Shown piece after piece: positions 13,488 to 24,549 of a DNA stretch of 64,000 nt. Both the position numbers and the translations under genes were made by a program. The notes beneath the pieces are model-generated. The model had not been told where the DNA came from. It saw only the letters and a program-made list of their open reading frames with translations, and did no database searches. The stretch is from contig JAJPIW010000032.1 in the NCBI GenBank assembly GCA_021324575.1, positions 1-64,000 of the forward strand, written 5' to 3'. The DNA comes from Intrasporangiaceae bacterium (GTDB taxonomy: Bacteria > Actinomycetota > Actinomycetes > Actinomycetales > Dermatophilaceae). Positions within the stretch are counted from its first letter, which is position 1. Each line of letters begins with the position of its first letter.

Positions 13488-14426
13488 GTGCGTCTCGTCT
13501 TCGCTGGAACCCCGGCACCTGCCGTTCCCTCCTTGCTGGCCCTGCTCGACTCCTCGCACGAGGTCGTGGCCGTCGTCACCCGGCCCGACGCGCCCGCCGG
13601 TCGCGGGCGCCGGCTCCAGCCCTCGCCGGTCCGGGAGACTGCGGAGGCGCACGGCATACCGGTCCTCGCCCCGACGTCTCCCAAGGACGGGGACTTCCAG
13701 GCCACCCTGCGCGACCTGGCTCCGGACGTCTGCCCGGTCGTCGCCTACGGCGCGCTCATCCCGCCGCCCGCGCTCGACATCCCGCGGCACGGCTGGGTCA
13801 ACCTGCACTTCTCGCTGCTGCCCGCGTGGCGGGGTGCGGCACCCGTCCAACGGGCCGTCATCGCCGGCGACGAGGTCACCGGGGCCAGCACCTTCCGGAT
13901 CGAGGCGGGCCTGGACACCGGTCCGGTCTTCGGCGCGATGACCGAGACGGTGCAGCCGAGCGACACCGCCGGCACCTTGCTCGGGCGGCTGGCCGAGCGG
14001 GGAGCCGGGCTGCTCGTCGCCACGATGGACGGGATCGCCGACGGCTCCCTCATCCCCGTGCCGCAGCCGGGGGAGGGCGTGTCGCTGGCCCCGAAGATCG
14101 AGGTCGCCGACGCCCAGATCCGGTGGGCGGTTCCGGCGTATGCCGTGGACCGGCTGGTCCGTGGCTGCACGCCGGCGCCCGGTGCCTGGACCACCCTGCG
14201 CGGGGAGCGGGTCAAGGTCGGTCCGGTACGGGTCGACGGCGGACTCGGCCTTGCGCTCGCCGCTGGCGAGCTCGGCGTGACCAAGTCGGCGGTGCGGGTC
14301 GGGACGGGGTCCGGCGTCGTCGTCCTGGGCGAGGTGCAGCCGCATGGCAAGCGTCCGATGCCGGCAGCCGACTGGGCACGCGGGGTCCGGATCGAGCCGG
14401 GGGAGAGGTTCCAGGCCGATGCCTGA
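13488..14426 (+). CDS. fmt: Methionyl-tRNA formyltransferase
   Basis: [14 protein letters not shown]...; [17 protein letters not shown]. Confidence 0.96.
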   Translation: MRLVFAGTPAPAVPSLLALLDSSHEVVAVVTRPDAPAGRGRRLQPSPVRETAEAHGIPVLAPTSPKDGDFQATLRDLAPDVCPVVAYGALIPPPALDIPRHGWVNLHFSLLPAWRGAAPVQRAVIAGDEVTGASTFRIEAGLDTGPVFGAMTETVQPSDTAGTLLGRLAERGAGLLVATMDGIADGSLIPVPQPGEGVSLAPKIEVADAQIRWAVPAYAVDRLVRGCTPAPGAWTTLRGERVKVGPVRVDGGLGLALAAGELGVTKSAVRVGTGSGVVVLGEVQPHGKRPMPAADWARGVRIEPGERFQADA

Positions 14427-15915
14427 GCGTCCTCGGCGGCCACAGCGGTCTGCGACCCGGCCCACCGACCGCGGGCGACGCGGCGACCCGGCCCGGCTCG
14501 CGGCATACACCCTGCTGCGGGCGGTCGACGACGGTGCCTACGCCAACCTCGAGCTGCCACATGTGTTGCGCCGCAACCGGATCGACGGCCGCGACGCGGC
14601 GTTCGCGACCGAGCTGGCGTTCGGGACGATCCGCTGGCAAGGGCTCTACGACCGGTTCATCGCGCTCGCCGCCAACCGCCCCGTGGAGCGACTCGACCCC
14701 GGGGTTCGCGACACGCTCCGGCTCGGCGCGCACCAGCTCTTCGGGATGCGGGTGCCCGAGCACGCCGCCGCCGACCAGACCGTCGCGCTCGCGCGCCAGG
14801 TCAACGGCGCCGGCGCCGCCGGCCTGGTCAACGCCGTCATGCGGCGTCTGTCCGAGCGGTCGCGGGAGGCCTGGGTGGCCACCGTCGTCACCGAGACGGA
14901 CCCGGTGACGGCACTCGCCGTGCGCGAGTCCCACCCCGAGTGGCTCGTCCGTGCCCTCCGTCAGGCGCTGCTCGGCCACGGAACCTCGACAGCAGAGTCC
15001 GTTGGCGATGACCTCGCGCGGCTCGTCGAGGTCGACAACGAGGCGCCCAAGGTGTCGCTCGTCGCCCGGCCAGGACTGGCGACGGTGGATGAGCTCGTCG
15101 ACGGGGGCGCCGAACCCAGTGCGCTGTCCCGGGTGGGTGCCGTTCTCCCGCAAGGCGATCCGAGCTCGCTGCCCGGTGTCCGGGACGGGCGGGCTGCCGT
15201 TCAGGACGAGGGGTCCCAGCTGGTCGCGCTCGCGCTGGCAGCTGCGAGCACCTCGGTCTCCGGGTCGGCGGCCGGACGCTGGCTCGACCTGTGCGCGGGT
15301 CCGGGCGGCAAGGCCGGGCTACTCGCAGGGCTCGCCGCCGAAGCCGGCGCCGATCTCGTGGCGAACGAGGTGAGCCCACACCGCGCGGACCTCGTCCGGC
15401 AGTCGCTGCGCGCCGCCACCGCCGCGGCTCGACGTGTGGGCCGGACCGTCGAGGTGCGCACGGGAGACGGGCGGCTGATCGGCGAGGACGAGCCCGCGGC
15501 ATACGAGAGGGTGCTCGTCGACGCTCCCTGCACCGGACTGGGCGCGCTCCGGCGTCGGCCCGAGGCCCGCTGGCGACGGCAGCCCGCCGATCTCGCCGAG
15601 CTCGGCCCGCTGCAGCGCGACCTGCTCGCCTCGGCCCTGGACGCCACGGCCTTGGGCGGGGTGGTCGGCTACGCGACGTGCAGCCCGCACCTGTCCGAGA
15701 CGACGTTCGTCGTGCGCGACACGGTCAAGCGCCGCGACGACGTCGAGATCGTCGACGCGCGACCCCTCTTCACCGCTACTGACGGGTTGCCGATCCCGGA
15801 GCTGGGGGAAGGGCCGTTCGTCCAGCTCTGGCCGCATGTCCACGGGACGGACGGGATGTTCTTCGCCCTACTCCGCAAAGTCGTTCCGGGCGCGCCGCGG
15901 GACTCGCGCCGATAG
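14419..15915 (+). CDS. rsmB: 16S rRNA (cytosine-C5) methyltransferase, NusB-domain type (RsmB/Fmu)
   Basis: N-terminal NusB-like region; [40 protein letters not shown]. Confidence 0.9.
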   Translation: MPERPRRPQRSATRPTDRGRRGDPARLAAYTLLRAVDDGAYANLELPHVLRRNRIDGRDAAFATELAFGTIRWQGLYDRFIALAANRPVERLDPGVRDTLRLGAHQLFGMRVPEHAAADQTVALARQVNGAGAAGLVNAVMRRLSERSREAWVATVVTETDPVTALAVRESHPEWLVRALRQALLGHGTSTAESVGDDLARLVEVDNEAPKVSLVARPGLATVDELVDGGAEPSALSRVGAVLPQGDPSSLPGVRDGRAAVQDEGSQLVALALAAASTSVSGSAAGRWLDLCAGPGGKAGLLAGLAAEAGADLVANEVSPHRADLVRQSLRAATAAARRVGRTVEVRTGDGRLIGEDEPAAYERVLVDAPCTGLGALRRRPEARWRRQPADLAELGPLQRDLLASALDATALGGVVGYATCSPHLSETTFVVRDTVKRRDDVEIVDARPLFTATDGLPIPELGEGPFVQLWPHVHGTDGMFFALLRKVVPGAPRDSRR

Positions 15916-15924
15916 GGTGGCGCC

Positions 15925-16581
15925 GTGTTGATCTCCCCGAGCATCCTGTCCGCAGACTTCGCCAACCTCCAGGCCGAGCTGGACCTCATCTCGACCGCGG
16001 ACTGGGCGCACGTGGACGTCATGGACAACCACTTCGTCCCCAACCTGACCCTCGGGCTGCCGATCGTCGAGGCGCTGCTCAAGGTGTCGCCGATCCCCCT
16101 CGACTGTCACCTGATGATCGACGACCCCGACCGCTGGGCCCCGCCGTACGCGGAGGCCGGCGCGAAGTCGGTGACCTTCCACATCGAGGCCGTCAAGGAC
16201 CCCGTCGCCACCGCCCGGGCGATCCGCGCGGCCGGTGCGCGCGCCGCGATGGCGGTCAAGCCCGGGACCCCGTTCGAGCCGTATGCCGACCTGTTGCCCG
16301 AGCTGGACATGGTTCTTGTCATGACGGTGGAGCCGGGCTTCGGCGGCCAGTCGTTCATGGCCGACCAGATGCCCAAGGTGCGGGCCGTCCGCGAGGCGGT
16401 CAGCCGGCACGGCGGTGACATCTGGATCCAGGTCGACGGCGGGGTGTCCGCCAAGACCATCGAGCAGTGCGCCGAGGCCGGCGCCGACGTGTTCGTCGCC
16501 GGGTCCGCGGTCTACGGGGCCGCCGACGCCATCGAGGCGATCAGCACGCTGCGCCAGCTCGCCACCAGCCACGCGCACTGA
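15925..16581 (+). CDS. rpe: Ribulose-phosphate 3-epimerase
   Basis: [34 protein letters not shown]. Confidence 0.96.
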   Translation: MLISPSILSADFANLQAELDLISTADWAHVDVMDNHFVPNLTLGLPIVEALLKVSPIPLDCHLMIDDPDRWAPPYAEAGAKSVTFHIEAVKDPVATARAIRAAGARAAMAVKPGTPFEPYADLLPELDMVLVMTVEPGFGGQSFMADQMPKVRAVREAVSRHGGDIWIQVDGGVSAKTIEQCAEAGADVFVAGSAVYGAADAIEAISTLRQLATSHAH

Positions 16582-16660
16582 CCGCCCGGGTCCGCCCGAA
16601 GGGTGAGAACCCGGACACACGGCATACGGGCTGCCCACGAGGCGGCATACGATGTCGGCA

Positions 16661-16785
16661 CGTGCTCCGGGGTCGGTGCAACTCCGAACCGGCGGTAACA
16701 GTCCGCGACCCGGCCGCAGCCAGCGGCCGGTTGACGAGGTGCAACTCCTCGACCGACGGTGAAAGTCCGGATGGTAGGCAGCACG
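16661..16785 (+). ncRNA. FMN riboswitch (RFN element) upstream of ribD
   Basis: Canonical blocks CTCCGGGGTCGGTGCAA, CCGAACCGGCGGTAACAGTCCGCGAC, CCGACGGTGAAAGTCCGGATGG; closing stem CGTGCT/AGCACG. Confidence 0.97.
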
Positions 16786-16894
16786 AGCCCGAGGCGCGTT
16801 GGCGTCGCGGGTGGGTTCGGCAGCGTCATCCGGCGACGCCGACCCACCGTCCACCTCCCGGAGCCCGACCGCAGATGTCGAGGCACGAGGACAG

Positions 16895-17902
16895 ATGGAC
16901 GACCAGGAAGCCATGCGCGAGGCGCTGCGCGCTGCCCGGCTCGGGGTCGAGGCGGACCCCAACCCGCGGGTGGGCTGCCTCATCGTCCCCGATGACGGGA
17001 CGGCGCCGGTGCTCGGATGGCACCAGGGTGCAGGTACCCCACACGCGGAAGCCGACGCGCTGTCGCGTGCTGGAAGGCGAGCACGAGGGGCCACGGCCTA
17101 CGTCACCCTCGAGCCCTGCGCCCACCACGGGCGGACCGGTCCCTGCGCCGGGCAGCTTGTGGCCGCCGGGGTCCGACGGGTCGTCTACGCCGTTCCTGAC
17201 CCGAACCCGCAGGCGGCCGGCGGCGCGGCGTACCTGCGGGCACATGGTGTGGAGGTTCTCGAGGGCGTTCTCCGGCTGGAGGCCGAGGAGGTCAACGCCA
17301 GCTGGCTGCACCTGCAGCAGACCGGGCGCCCCTGGGTCGTGGCCAAGACCGCCTGCTCGCTGGACGGCCGGGTGGCCGCAGCCGACGGCTCGAGCCGATG
17401 GGTCACGGGGGCCGCCGCGCGAGCCGATGCCCATCGACTCCGGGCGCGAAGCGGGGCCATCGTCGTCGGCTCCGGGACCGTCGTCGCCGACGACCCGCAC
17501 CTGACCGTCCGAGGCCCGGACGGAACCCTCGCAGACCGGCAGCCGTTGCGGGTCGTCGTCGGCCACCGTCCGCCTGCCGCCGGCGCCCGGATCCTCGACG
17601 ACGCCGCCAGCACCCTGCACCTGCCGACCCACGACCCGGTCGCCGTCCTCGCGGCCCTGACCGCCCGCGGCGTCCACCGGGTCCTCGTCGAGGGCGGCCC
17701 CACCGTGACGACAGCCTTCCTGCGCGCCGGCCTCGTCGACGAGGTCGTCGCCTACGTGGCGCCCGTCCTGCTCGGTGCCGGGCCGCTCGCCGTCTCCGAC
17801 CTGGGCATCACGACCATCACCGACGCCGTCCGGCTCACCCCGACCGACGTCACCGTCCTGTCGCCCGATGTCCGCATCACCTCCCGACCAGAAAGGACCT
17901 GA
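16895..17902 (+). CDS. ribD: Riboflavin biosynthesis deaminase/reductase
   Basis: HAEADAL, VTLEPCAHHGRTGPC; reductase domain. Confidence 0.96.
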   Translation: MDDQEAMREALRAARLGVEADPNPRVGCLIVPDDGTAPVLGWHQGAGTPHAEADALSRAGRRARGATAYVTLEPCAHHGRTGPCAGQLVAAGVRRVVYAVPDPNPQAAGGAAYLRAHGVEVLEGVLRLEAEEVNASWLHLQQTGRPWVVAKTACSLDGRVAAADGSSRWVTGAAARADAHRLRARSGAIVVGSGTVVADDPHLTVRGPDGTLADRQPLRVVVGHRPPAAGARILDDAASTLHLPTHDPVAVLAALTARGVHRVLVEGGPTVTTAFLRAGLVDEVVAYVAPVLLGAGPLAVSDLGITTITDAVRLTPTDVTVLSPDVRITSRPERT

Positions 17903-17906
17903 CCGC

Positions 17907-18521
17907 ATGTTCACCGGAATCGTCGAGGAGCTCGGCTCCGTCACCGAGATCTCGCCGGCAGCCGACTCCAGCCGGCTCACCGTGCGGGGGCAGCTCGTCA
18001 CCTCCGACGCCCAGCCCGGGGCATCGATCGCCGTCAACGGTGTCTGCCTCACGGTGACCCGGCTGGACGGCGCGGACTTCACCGTCGACGTGATGGCCGA
18101 GACGCTGAGGCGTTCCACGCTCGGCAGCCTGCGGGCCGGTGACCCGGTCAACCTCGAGCGGGCGATGCGCGCTGACGGCCGGTTCGGCGGTCACGTCGTC
18201 CAGGGGCACGTCGACGGCACGGCGACGCTCCTCGAACGGGAACCCGGCGACCGGTGGGAGGTCGTGCGACTGTCCCTGCCGGGTGCCCTCGCGGCATACG
18301 TCGTGGAGAAGGGCTCGGTGACCCTGGATGGGGTGAGCCTCACCGTGGCCGCCGTCGACGACGAGTCCCTGATCGTCTCGCTCATCCCCGAGACGCTCGC
18401 CCGGACGACCCTCGGGGCCCGAGCCGTCGGTGAGCAGGTCAACGTCGAGGTGGACGTTCTCGCCAAGTACGTCGAGCGCCTCCTCGCCGCCCGCTTCGAG
18501 GCGACGGGAGCACCGCAATGA
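17907..18521 (+). CDS. ribE: Riboflavin synthase alpha chain
   Basis: MFTGIVEELG...; internal lumazine-binding repeat. Confidence 0.96.
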   Translation: MFTGIVEELGSVTEISPAADSSRLTVRGQLVTSDAQPGASIAVNGVCLTVTRLDGADFTVDVMAETLRRSTLGSLRAGDPVNLERAMRADGRFGGHVVQGHVDGTATLLEREPGDRWEVVRLSLPGALAAYVVEKGSVTLDGVSLTVAAVDDESLIVSLIPETLARTTLGARAVGEQVNVEVDVLAKYVERLLAARFEATGAPQ

Positions 18522-19810
18522 GCACCCGGACGAGCGCAGGGAGCACGATCGGCGACGCGCTCGACGCGCTCCGCAACGGGCGCCCGGTGCTCGTCAGCGA
18601 CGACGCCGACCGCGAGAACGAGGGCGACGTCGTGCTCGCGGCGGAGGGCCTGAGCACCGAGTGGCTGGGGTGGACCGTGCGGCACACCTCGGGGTACCTG
18701 TGCGCCCCGATGCCCGATGACGTCGCGGACCGGCTGGAGCTGCCGCTCATGGTGGCCCGCAACGAGGACAGCCTGCGCACGGCATACACCGTGTCCGTCG
18801 ACGCGCGCGAGGGGGTCACGACGGGCATCAGCGCCGCCGACCGCGCCCACACCGCGCGCCTGCTCGCGGACCCGGCGACCACCCCGGAGGATCTCGTCCG
18901 GCCGGGGCACATCCTGCCGCTTCGCGCCCGGCCCGGCGGCGTCCTCGAGCGACGCGGTCACACCGAGGCCGCCGTGGACCTGTGCCGGCTCGCCGGGCTG
19001 GCACCCGTCGCGGTCATCGGCGAGCTCGTCGAGGACGACGGATCGACGATGCGCAGCCCCGCGATCCACGACCTCGCTGCGGCGCATGACCTGCCGGTCA
19101 TCACGATCGCCCAGCTGGTCGTCCACCGGCTCCGCCACGACCGGGTCGAGCACGTGACGACGACGTCGCTGCCGACGCGGTACGGCGCGTTCACGGCCCA
19201 CGGCTTCCGCGACCTCCTCACCGGTGCCGAGCACCTGGCCCTCGTCGGCCCGGCCGGACTCACGGACCGCCCGCTCGTCCGGGTCCACTCCGAGTGCCTC
19301 ACCGGGGACGTCTTCGGGTCCCAGCGCTGCGACTGCGGGCCCCAGCTCGACGCCGCGCTGGGGATGGTGGCCGCCGAGGGCGGCTGCGTCGTCTACCTCC
19401 GCGGCCACGAGGGCCGGGGCGTCGGCCTGCTCGACAAGCTTCGCGCGTATGCCGTGCAGGACGCCGGTGCGGACACCGTCGACGCGCAGCTGGAGCTCGG
19501 CCTGCCGGTCGACGCGCGGGAGTACGGCGCCGCCGCCGCGGTCCTCAGCTGGCTCGGAGCCAAGTCGGTCCGTCTGCTGTCGAACAACCCCGCAAAGACC
19601 GACGGGCTCCGGGACCACGGCATCGCCGTCGCCGAGGTCGTGCCACTGCGCACGGCGCCGACCACGACCAACGCCCGGTACCTGCGCACCAAACGGGACC
19701 GGATGGGACACAACCTCGGGGCGATCGACCGCGGCCCCGACCGGCAGCCCGGCCCCGAGGCGGACCAAGGCGGTCACCACGCCGCACGACACGAGGAGCA
19801 CATCGCATGA
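18518..19810 (+). CDS. ribBA: Bifunctional DHBP synthase/GTP cyclohydrolase II
   Basis: [45 protein letters not shown]. Confidence 0.96.
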   Translation: MSTRTSAGSTIGDALDALRNGRPVLVSDDADRENEGDVVLAAEGLSTEWLGWTVRHTSGYLCAPMPDDVADRLELPLMVARNEDSLRTAYTVSVDAREGVTTGISAADRAHTARLLADPATTPEDLVRPGHILPLRARPGGVLERRGHTEAAVDLCRLAGLAPVAVIGELVEDDGSTMRSPAIHDLAAAHDLPVITIAQLVVHRLRHDRVEHVTTTSLPTRYGAFTAHGFRDLLTGAEHLALVGPAGLTDRPLVRVHSECLTGDVFGSQRCDCGPQLDAALGMVAAEGGCVVYLRGHEGRGVGLLDKLRAYAVQDAGADTVDAQLELGLPVDAREYGAAAAVLSWLGAKSVRLLSNNPAKTDGLRDHGIAVAEVVPLRTAPTTTNARYLRTKRDRMGHNLGAIDRGPDRQPGPEADQGGHHAARHEEHIA

Positions 19811-20271
19811 GCGGCCACGGAGCACCCACGATCGCCGTCGACGGGACCGGCCTGCGCGCCGCGGTGGTCGCCGCCTCCTGGCACGAGCAGGTCATGGCCG
19901 GCCTGCTGGACGGCGCGGCCAGAGCACTGGCCGAGGCCGGTGTCGTCGACGTCACGACGGTCCGGGTCCCGGGAACCTTCGAGCTGCCCGTCGCCGCAGC
20001 CAGGCTCGCGGGAACCCACGACCTGGTCGTGGCGCTCGGGGTGGTCATCCGCGGTGGCACGCCGCACTTCGACTACGTCTGCCAGGCCGCAACGCTGGGC
20101 CTGACCGAGGTCGCCGTCCGCACCGGGGTGCCGGTGGGCTTCGGGGTCCTCACCTGCGACACCGAGGACCAGGCCCTCGACCGTGCCGGCCTGCCGGGCT
20201 CGGTCGAGGACAAGGGCCACGAGGCGGCCACCGCAGCGGTGGCGACAGCGCTCGCCCTGGGCACGGCCTGA
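19807..20271 (+). CDS. ribH: 6,7-dimethyl-8-ribityllumazine synthase
   Basis: [26 protein letters not shown]. Confidence 0.96.
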   Translation: MSGHGAPTIAVDGTGLRAAVVAASWHEQVMAGLLDGAARALAEAGVVDVTTVRVPGTFELPVAAARLAGTHDLVVALGVVIRGGTPHFDYVCQAATLGLTEVAVRTGVPVGFGVLTCDTEDQALDRAGLPGSVEDKGHEAATAAVATALALGTA

Positions 20272-20331
20272 GCCCCGAGCCACTCAGGCCGGCCTACCCG
20301 ATCACCCGGCGCGCGGCATACGATGTCCTCA

Positions 20332-20456
20332 CGTGCTCCGGGGTCGGTGCAATTCCGAACCGGCGGTAACAGTCCGCGACCCGACCGCAGCCAGCGGCCG
20401 GTTGATGAGGTGCAAGTCCTCGACCGACGGTGAAAGTCCGGATGGTAGGCAGCACG
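20332..20456 (+). ncRNA. Second FMN riboswitch, upstream of pnuC/ribM
   Basis: Same RFN blocks; I count 4 substitutions over 125 nt relative to 16661-16785. Confidence 0.97.
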
Positions 20457-20566
20457 TATGCCGCTTCGGCACCGTGGTCCTGGTGGCCCGGGGTCTCCCG
20501 GCGCGGCATGCACGTTCCCCGGAGTTCGTCCCTGCACCACGACAACTCCAAGGACGAACACCTCTC

Positions 20567-21328
20567 ATGGTCACCCAGGTCATCACCGCCGCGACGTCGT
20601 CCGGCAACGTCTTCCAGCGGCTGCTCGATGCCGCGATCCCGTTCGGCAAGTACCAGCTGCACTGGCTGGAGCTCATCGGCGTCCTGATCGGCGTCGTCTC
20701 CGCGTGGTACGGCATGAAGCGCCGCGTATGGGCCTGGCCGATCGGCATGGTCGCCAACGTCATGCTCTTCTTCGTCTACATCGGGGCGGCGTTCGGCGCC
20801 GACTCGCGGATCCCCCTCTTCGGCCAGTCCGGCCGGCAGGTCTTCCTCTTCCTCACCAGCGTCTACGGGTGGTGGGCGTGGCTGCAGTTCCGCCGGGCCA
20901 ACGGTGCGGGCGCCGCCACGCCGGCGGTCAACCCGCGCTGGGCCACGACGCGCGAGCGCCTCGCGCTCGCCGCCACCTGGCTGGTCCTCACGGTGGTCGC
21001 CCACCAGGTCTTCGTCTACCTGACCAACCTCGCGCCGAACCCGTACTGGACGCCGCAGTGGTGGTACTTCTGGTGCGACGCCTGGGTGTTCGTCGGCTCG
21101 ATGATGGCGACGTACGCGATGGCCCGCGGCTGGAACGAGTTCTGGCTGTGCTGGATCGTCGTCGACCTCGTCGGCGTCCCGATGGGCTTCGCCACCGGCT
21201 ACGTCCCGACCGCCGTCATGTACATCTTCTACGGCGCCTTCGTCCTCTACGGCTTCAGCCAGTGGGTCAAGGTGACCCGCGAGGCCAAGGCCGCCCCGCA
21301 CCGAGACACGGTCCAGGCCAACGTCTGA
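20567..21328 (+). CDS. PnuC/RibM-family riboflavin transporter
   Basis: [38 protein letters not shown], multiple TM, FMN-riboswitch controlled. Confidence 0.88.
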   Translation: MVTQVITAATSSGNVFQRLLDAAIPFGKYQLHWLELIGVLIGVVSAWYGMKRRVWAWPIGMVANVMLFFVYIGAAFGADSRIPLFGQSGRQVFLFLTSVYGWWAWLQFRRANGAGAATPAVNPRWATTRERLALAATWLVLTVVAHQVFVYLTNLAPNPYWTPQWWYFWCDAWVFVGSMMATYAMARGWNEFWLCWIVVDLVGVPMGFATGYVPTAVMYIFYGAFVLYGFSQWVKVTREAKAAPHRDTVQANV

Positions 21329-21347
21329 GTCCCCGTACCCTTGGAGC

Positions 21348-21611
21348 GTGAAGTCCTTCGACACGCTGTATGCCGAGCTGGCCGACAAGGCGGTGACCCG
21401 GCCCGAGGGGTCCGGGACCGTCCGGGCGCTGGACGCCGGCGTGCATGCGATCGGCAAGAAGATCGTGGAGGAGGCGGCCGAGGTCTGGATGGCGGCGGAG
21501 TACGAGGGCCGCGACAAGACGGCCGAGGAGATCAGCCAGCTCCTCTACCACCTCCAGGTCCTCATGGTCGCCTGCGACCTCACCCCCGACGACGTCTACA
21601 CCCACCTCTGA
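21348..21611 (+). CDS. hisE: Phosphoribosyl-ATP diphosphatase
   Basis: 87 aa; [17 protein letters not shown]...[13 protein letters not shown]; next to hisG. Confidence 0.94.
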   Translation: MKSFDTLYAELADKAVTRPEGSGTVRALDAGVHAIGKKIVEEAAEVWMAAEYEGRDKTAEEISQLLYHLQVLMVACDLTPDDVYTHL

Positions 21612-21633
21612 GACTCTGCAAGAAGGCTCCACC

Positions 21634-22479
21634 ATGTTGCGAATTGCCGTGCCCAACAAGGGTTCCCTCGCCGACGCCGCGGGGGAGATGCTGCACGAGG
21701 CGGGCTACCGCACGCGCCGCGACCCCAAGGAGCTGATCGTCTCCGACGCCGACAACGACGTCGAGCTGTTCTACCTCAGGCCCCGCGACATCGCCGTCTA
21801 TGTCGGGTCCGGAACGGTCGACGCCGGGATCACCGGTCGCGACCTGCTCCTCGACTCCGGTTCGTCGGCCGCCGAGGTCATGACCCTCGGTTTCGGACGC
21901 TCGACCTTCCGGTATGCCGCGCGCCCGGGTGAGGTGTCGACGGTCGCCGACCTGGACGGCAAGCGGGTGGCGACCTCGTATGCCGGTCTCGTCGACAAGC
22001 ACCTCGCCGACCTCGGCATCCGGGCCCAGGTCGTGCGCCTCGACGGTGCGGTCGAGACGGCGATCACGCTCGGGGTCGCCGACGCGATCGCCGACGTCGT
22101 GGAGACCGGGACGACGTTGCGGCAGCAGGGGCTGGCGACCTTCGGGGACCCGATCCTGCGCAGCGAGGCCGTCCTCATCCGGCGTGAGGACGTCAGCGAG
22201 ACCAACGGGTTCGCCGTGTTGCGGCGCCGGCTGACCGGCGTCATCACCGCACGCCACTACGTCATGCTCGACTACGACGTGCCGGCCGAGCTCGTCGAGC
22301 AGGCCTGCCGGCTGACGCCCGGTCTGGAGTCGCCCACCGTCGCGCCGCTCGCGAACGGGACGTGGTGCGCCGTCCGGTCGATGGTGCCGCGGGCTCGGAC
22401 CAACGCGATCATGGACGAGCTCTGGGACCTCGGCGCGCGGGCGATCCTCGTGACGGACATCGCCGCCTGCCGGCTGTGA
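21634..22479 (+). CDS. hisG: ATP phosphoribosyltransferase
   Basis: MLRIAVPNKGSLADAAGEMLHEAGY; VDAGITGRDLL. Confidence 0.96.
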   Translation: MLRIAVPNKGSLADAAGEMLHEAGYRTRRDPKELIVSDADNDVELFYLRPRDIAVYVGSGTVDAGITGRDLLLDSGSSAAEVMTLGFGRSTFRYAARPGEVSTVADLDGKRVATSYAGLVDKHLADLGIRAQVVRLDGAVETAITLGVADAIADVVETGTTLRQQGLATFGDPILRSEAVLIRREDVSETNGFAVLRRRLTGVITARHYVMLDYDVPAELVEQACRLTPGLESPTVAPLANGTWCAVRSMVPRARTNAIMDELWDLGARAILVTDIAACRL

Positions 22480-22946
22480 GCCGACCGAGCGGCGCGTTCG
22501 CGCCGTTCCGCCCCCGCCGCGGTCGGGCCGTGGCGACGACCGCGGCCGTCGTCGTGGTGCTCGTCTTCGCGGTCGTCGCAGTCTTCCTGCCCGGGCCTCG
22601 GGACGCCGGGAACTGGACACCGTTGGACCGGGTCATGCTCATCGGGCTGGCCCTGGCGATCGCCTGGTTCCTCCTGCGCTATGCCTCGATCAAGGCGGTC
22701 CCGACCCGGGAGAGCCTCACGGTGCGCAACCTGCTCACCAGCCGGACCGTGGAGTGGAGCGAGATCGTGGCAGTGCAGTTCGCCGGCGCCGACCCGTGGG
22801 TCACCCTCGACCTGGCCGACACCGACTCCCTGGCGGTGATGGCGATCCAGAAGGCCGACGGGCCTCGCGCCCGCGCCGAGGCGGGCCGGCTGGCCGCGCT
22901 TGTCGCCGGCCTGGGCGAAGCCGGCGAGTCGGGTGGGTCGGGCTGA
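22476..22946 (+). CDS. PH domain-containing membrane protein
   Basis: Two TM segments then SLTVRNLLTSRTVEWSEIVAVQF; overlaps the hisG stop. Confidence 0.75.
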   Translation: MSRPSGAFAPFRPRRGRAVATTAAVVVVLVFAVVAVFLPGPRDAGNWTPLDRVMLIGLALAIAWFLLRYASIKAVPTRESLTVRNLLTSRTVEWSEIVAVQFAGADPWVTLDLADTDSLAVMAIQKADGPRARAEAGRLAALVAGLGEAGESGGSG

Positions 22947-22950
22947 CGCG

Positions 22951-22994
22951 GTGGGGTGCCGAACGCGCGGTATGCCGCGCCTTCGGCACCCCAC
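22951..22994. repeat. Long hairpin (19 of 20 bp paired) with TATG tip formed by the GTATGCC word; terminator/REP-like
   Basis: GTGGGGTGCCGAACGCGCGG-TATG-CCGCGCCTTCGGCACCCCAC. Confidence 0.9.
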
Positions 22995-23150
22995 CCGGAG
23001 CCGGGCAGCACCTCAGATGAGCTTGACCATCGCCTGGCGTGGCCATCGGTCGAGGCCCATCGCGCGAGCTGGCGACTGCGGGCAGCTCGCCTGACGCCGC
23101 CACCCGAATCCTGATCACATCCACCATCCTGCCGAGTTGGCCGACGGACT

Positions 23151-23227
23151 CTGCCCGTACGGCATCCCAGGAGGCTGGGGGATACCGAACGGGCGGCATA
23201 CTGCCCGTACGGCATCCCAGGAGGCTG
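23151..23227. repeat. 27-nt direct repeat CTGCCCGTACGGCATCCCAGGAGGCTG, period 50
   Basis: Identical copies at 23151-23177 and 23201-23227. Confidence 0.9.
23179..23218. repeat. Imperfect hairpin with GGCATAC word in loop
   Basis: GGGATACCGAACGGGC / GCCCGTACGGCATCCC, 14 of 16 paired. Confidence 0.75.
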
Positions 23228-23261
23228 AGGGATGTCGAACCGGCACCCATCCGTGACGCGT

Positions 23262-23301
23262 GGGATACGTGACGCGCGGCATACCGCACGTTCGGTATCC
23301 C
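23262..23301. repeat. Imperfect hairpin with CATA tip within the GGCATAC word
   Basis: GGGATACGTGACGCGCGG-CATA-CCGCACGTTCGGTATCCC. Confidence 0.75.
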
Positions 23302-23316
23302 TGCACTTCGGTGCAG
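23301..23316 (-). terminator. CTGCAC-TTCG-GTGCAG tetraloop hairpin downstream of the MFS gene
   Basis: 6-bp perfect stem with TTCG loop immediately 3' of the - strand MFS stop. Confidence 0.6.
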
Positions 23317-23327
23317 TGCCAAGCGGG

Positions 23328-24539
23328 TCAGCTGACCTTGGTGCGATCGGGGCGCAGGGCCAAGGCCGAAGCCACCTGGGGCACCATCACCGCGACGAGG
23401 ACGGCCCAGATCCACCGGTCTGTCCCGGTGGCGTCGCGCACCGCCCCGAGCGCGGTCGGCCCGACGGCCGCCGTCGTGTAGCAGAGCAGGAAGCACATCG
23501 CCGTGAACCGCGCACTGGCCGCCGCATCCACGGCATACCGGACGAGCAGCACCAGCCCGAGGGCGAACGCAGCGCCCTGACCGATACCGAGCAGGAGCGC
23601 CCAGACCCACGGCGCGGCGGTCGGGGCGAGCCAGATGCCCAGCTCGCCCGCCAGGCCGGACGCACAGGCGGCGAGCAGGAGGACCCGTTCGTCACGGACC
23701 TTGTCGGTGAGCCACGGCCCGACCAGACCGGAGACGAGCTGGGCACCGGTGAAGAGGGCGAGGAGAAGTCCGGAGCCGGCCGGCGTCCAGTGCTCGTCGA
23801 CGTAGGTGGGGGCCAGCCACGCCAGCGAGGAGTAGAACTGCACCGACTGGCAGGCCATGAACGCGGCGACGAGCAGCGCCGTCGCCGAGCGCCACGGAAG
23901 CCGGCCCGAGGCGGTCTGCGGCCGGTCGGTGGCGACGTGTCGGCGGTGGGCGATCCGGGCGACGGGGAGCCACGCGACCAGGCCGAGGGCCGCGACGACC
24001 CCCCACAGTCCGAGCGACAGCGGCCAGGAGCCGAGCGCATCGGCGACGGGCACCGTCACGGCCGAGGCCACACCGGCGCCACCCATCATGGCGAACATCG
24101 TCAGCCCGGTCGCCAGGCCGGTGCGGTGGGGCGGGAAGAACCCCTTGACCAGTCCGGGCATCAGGGTCCCGGCGAGCGCGATCCCGACGCCGGCGACCAG
24201 GGTCCCGAGGAAGAGCGGCCAGGTGAGGTCGCCCAGCCCGCGCAGCAGGTTGCCGACGACGACCAGCGCGACGGCCGCTGCCACCACCCGCCCGGCGCCG
24301 AACCGGTGCCCGACGCGGGCGGCGACCGGCGCGAACAGACCCATGCACAACACCGGAACCGTTGTGAGCACACCGATCTCGGCGCCGGACAGCCCGAGGT
24401 CGGTGCGCAGCGCCGGCTCGAGCGGCGGAAGCGACGCCATCAGGGTGCGCAGGGAGAAGCCCACACCGACGAGTCCCGCGACGACCACGGCGAGCCGTAC
24501 GGTCGGGCCCGCGGTGCGGCTCGGTGAGGTCGTCGACAT
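23328..24539 (-). CDS. MFS transporter (CynX/NimT-like)
   Basis: 403 aa, 12-TM pattern, GVGFSLRTLMASLPPLEPALRTDLGLSGAEIG. Confidence 0.85.
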   Translation of the reverse strand: MSTTSPSRTAGPTVRLAVVVAGLVGVGFSLRTLMASLPPLEPALRTDLGLSGAEIGVLTTVPVLCMGLFAPVAARVGHRFGAGRVVAAAVALVVVGNLLRGLGDLTWPLFLGTLVAGVGIALAGTLMPGLVKGFFPPHRTGLATGLTMFAMMGGAGVASAVTVPVADALGSWPLSLGLWGVVAALGLVAWLPVARIAHRRHVATDRPQTASGRLPWRSATALLVAAFMACQSVQFYSSLAWLAPTYVDEHWTPAGSGLLLALFTGAQLVSGLVGPWLTDKVRDERVLLLAACASGLAGELGIWLAPTAAPWVWALLLGIGQGAAFALGLVLLVRYAVDAAASARFTAMCFLLCYTTAAVGPTALGAVRDATGTDRWIWAVLVAVMVPQVASALALRPDRTKVS

Positions 24540-24549
24540 CAGTCGATCA

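Noticed and set aside
23232-24527. 431-aa + strand ORF opposite the MFS gene
   Set aside because: Charged low-complexity translation; the - strand frame encodes a convincing 12-TM MFS protein.
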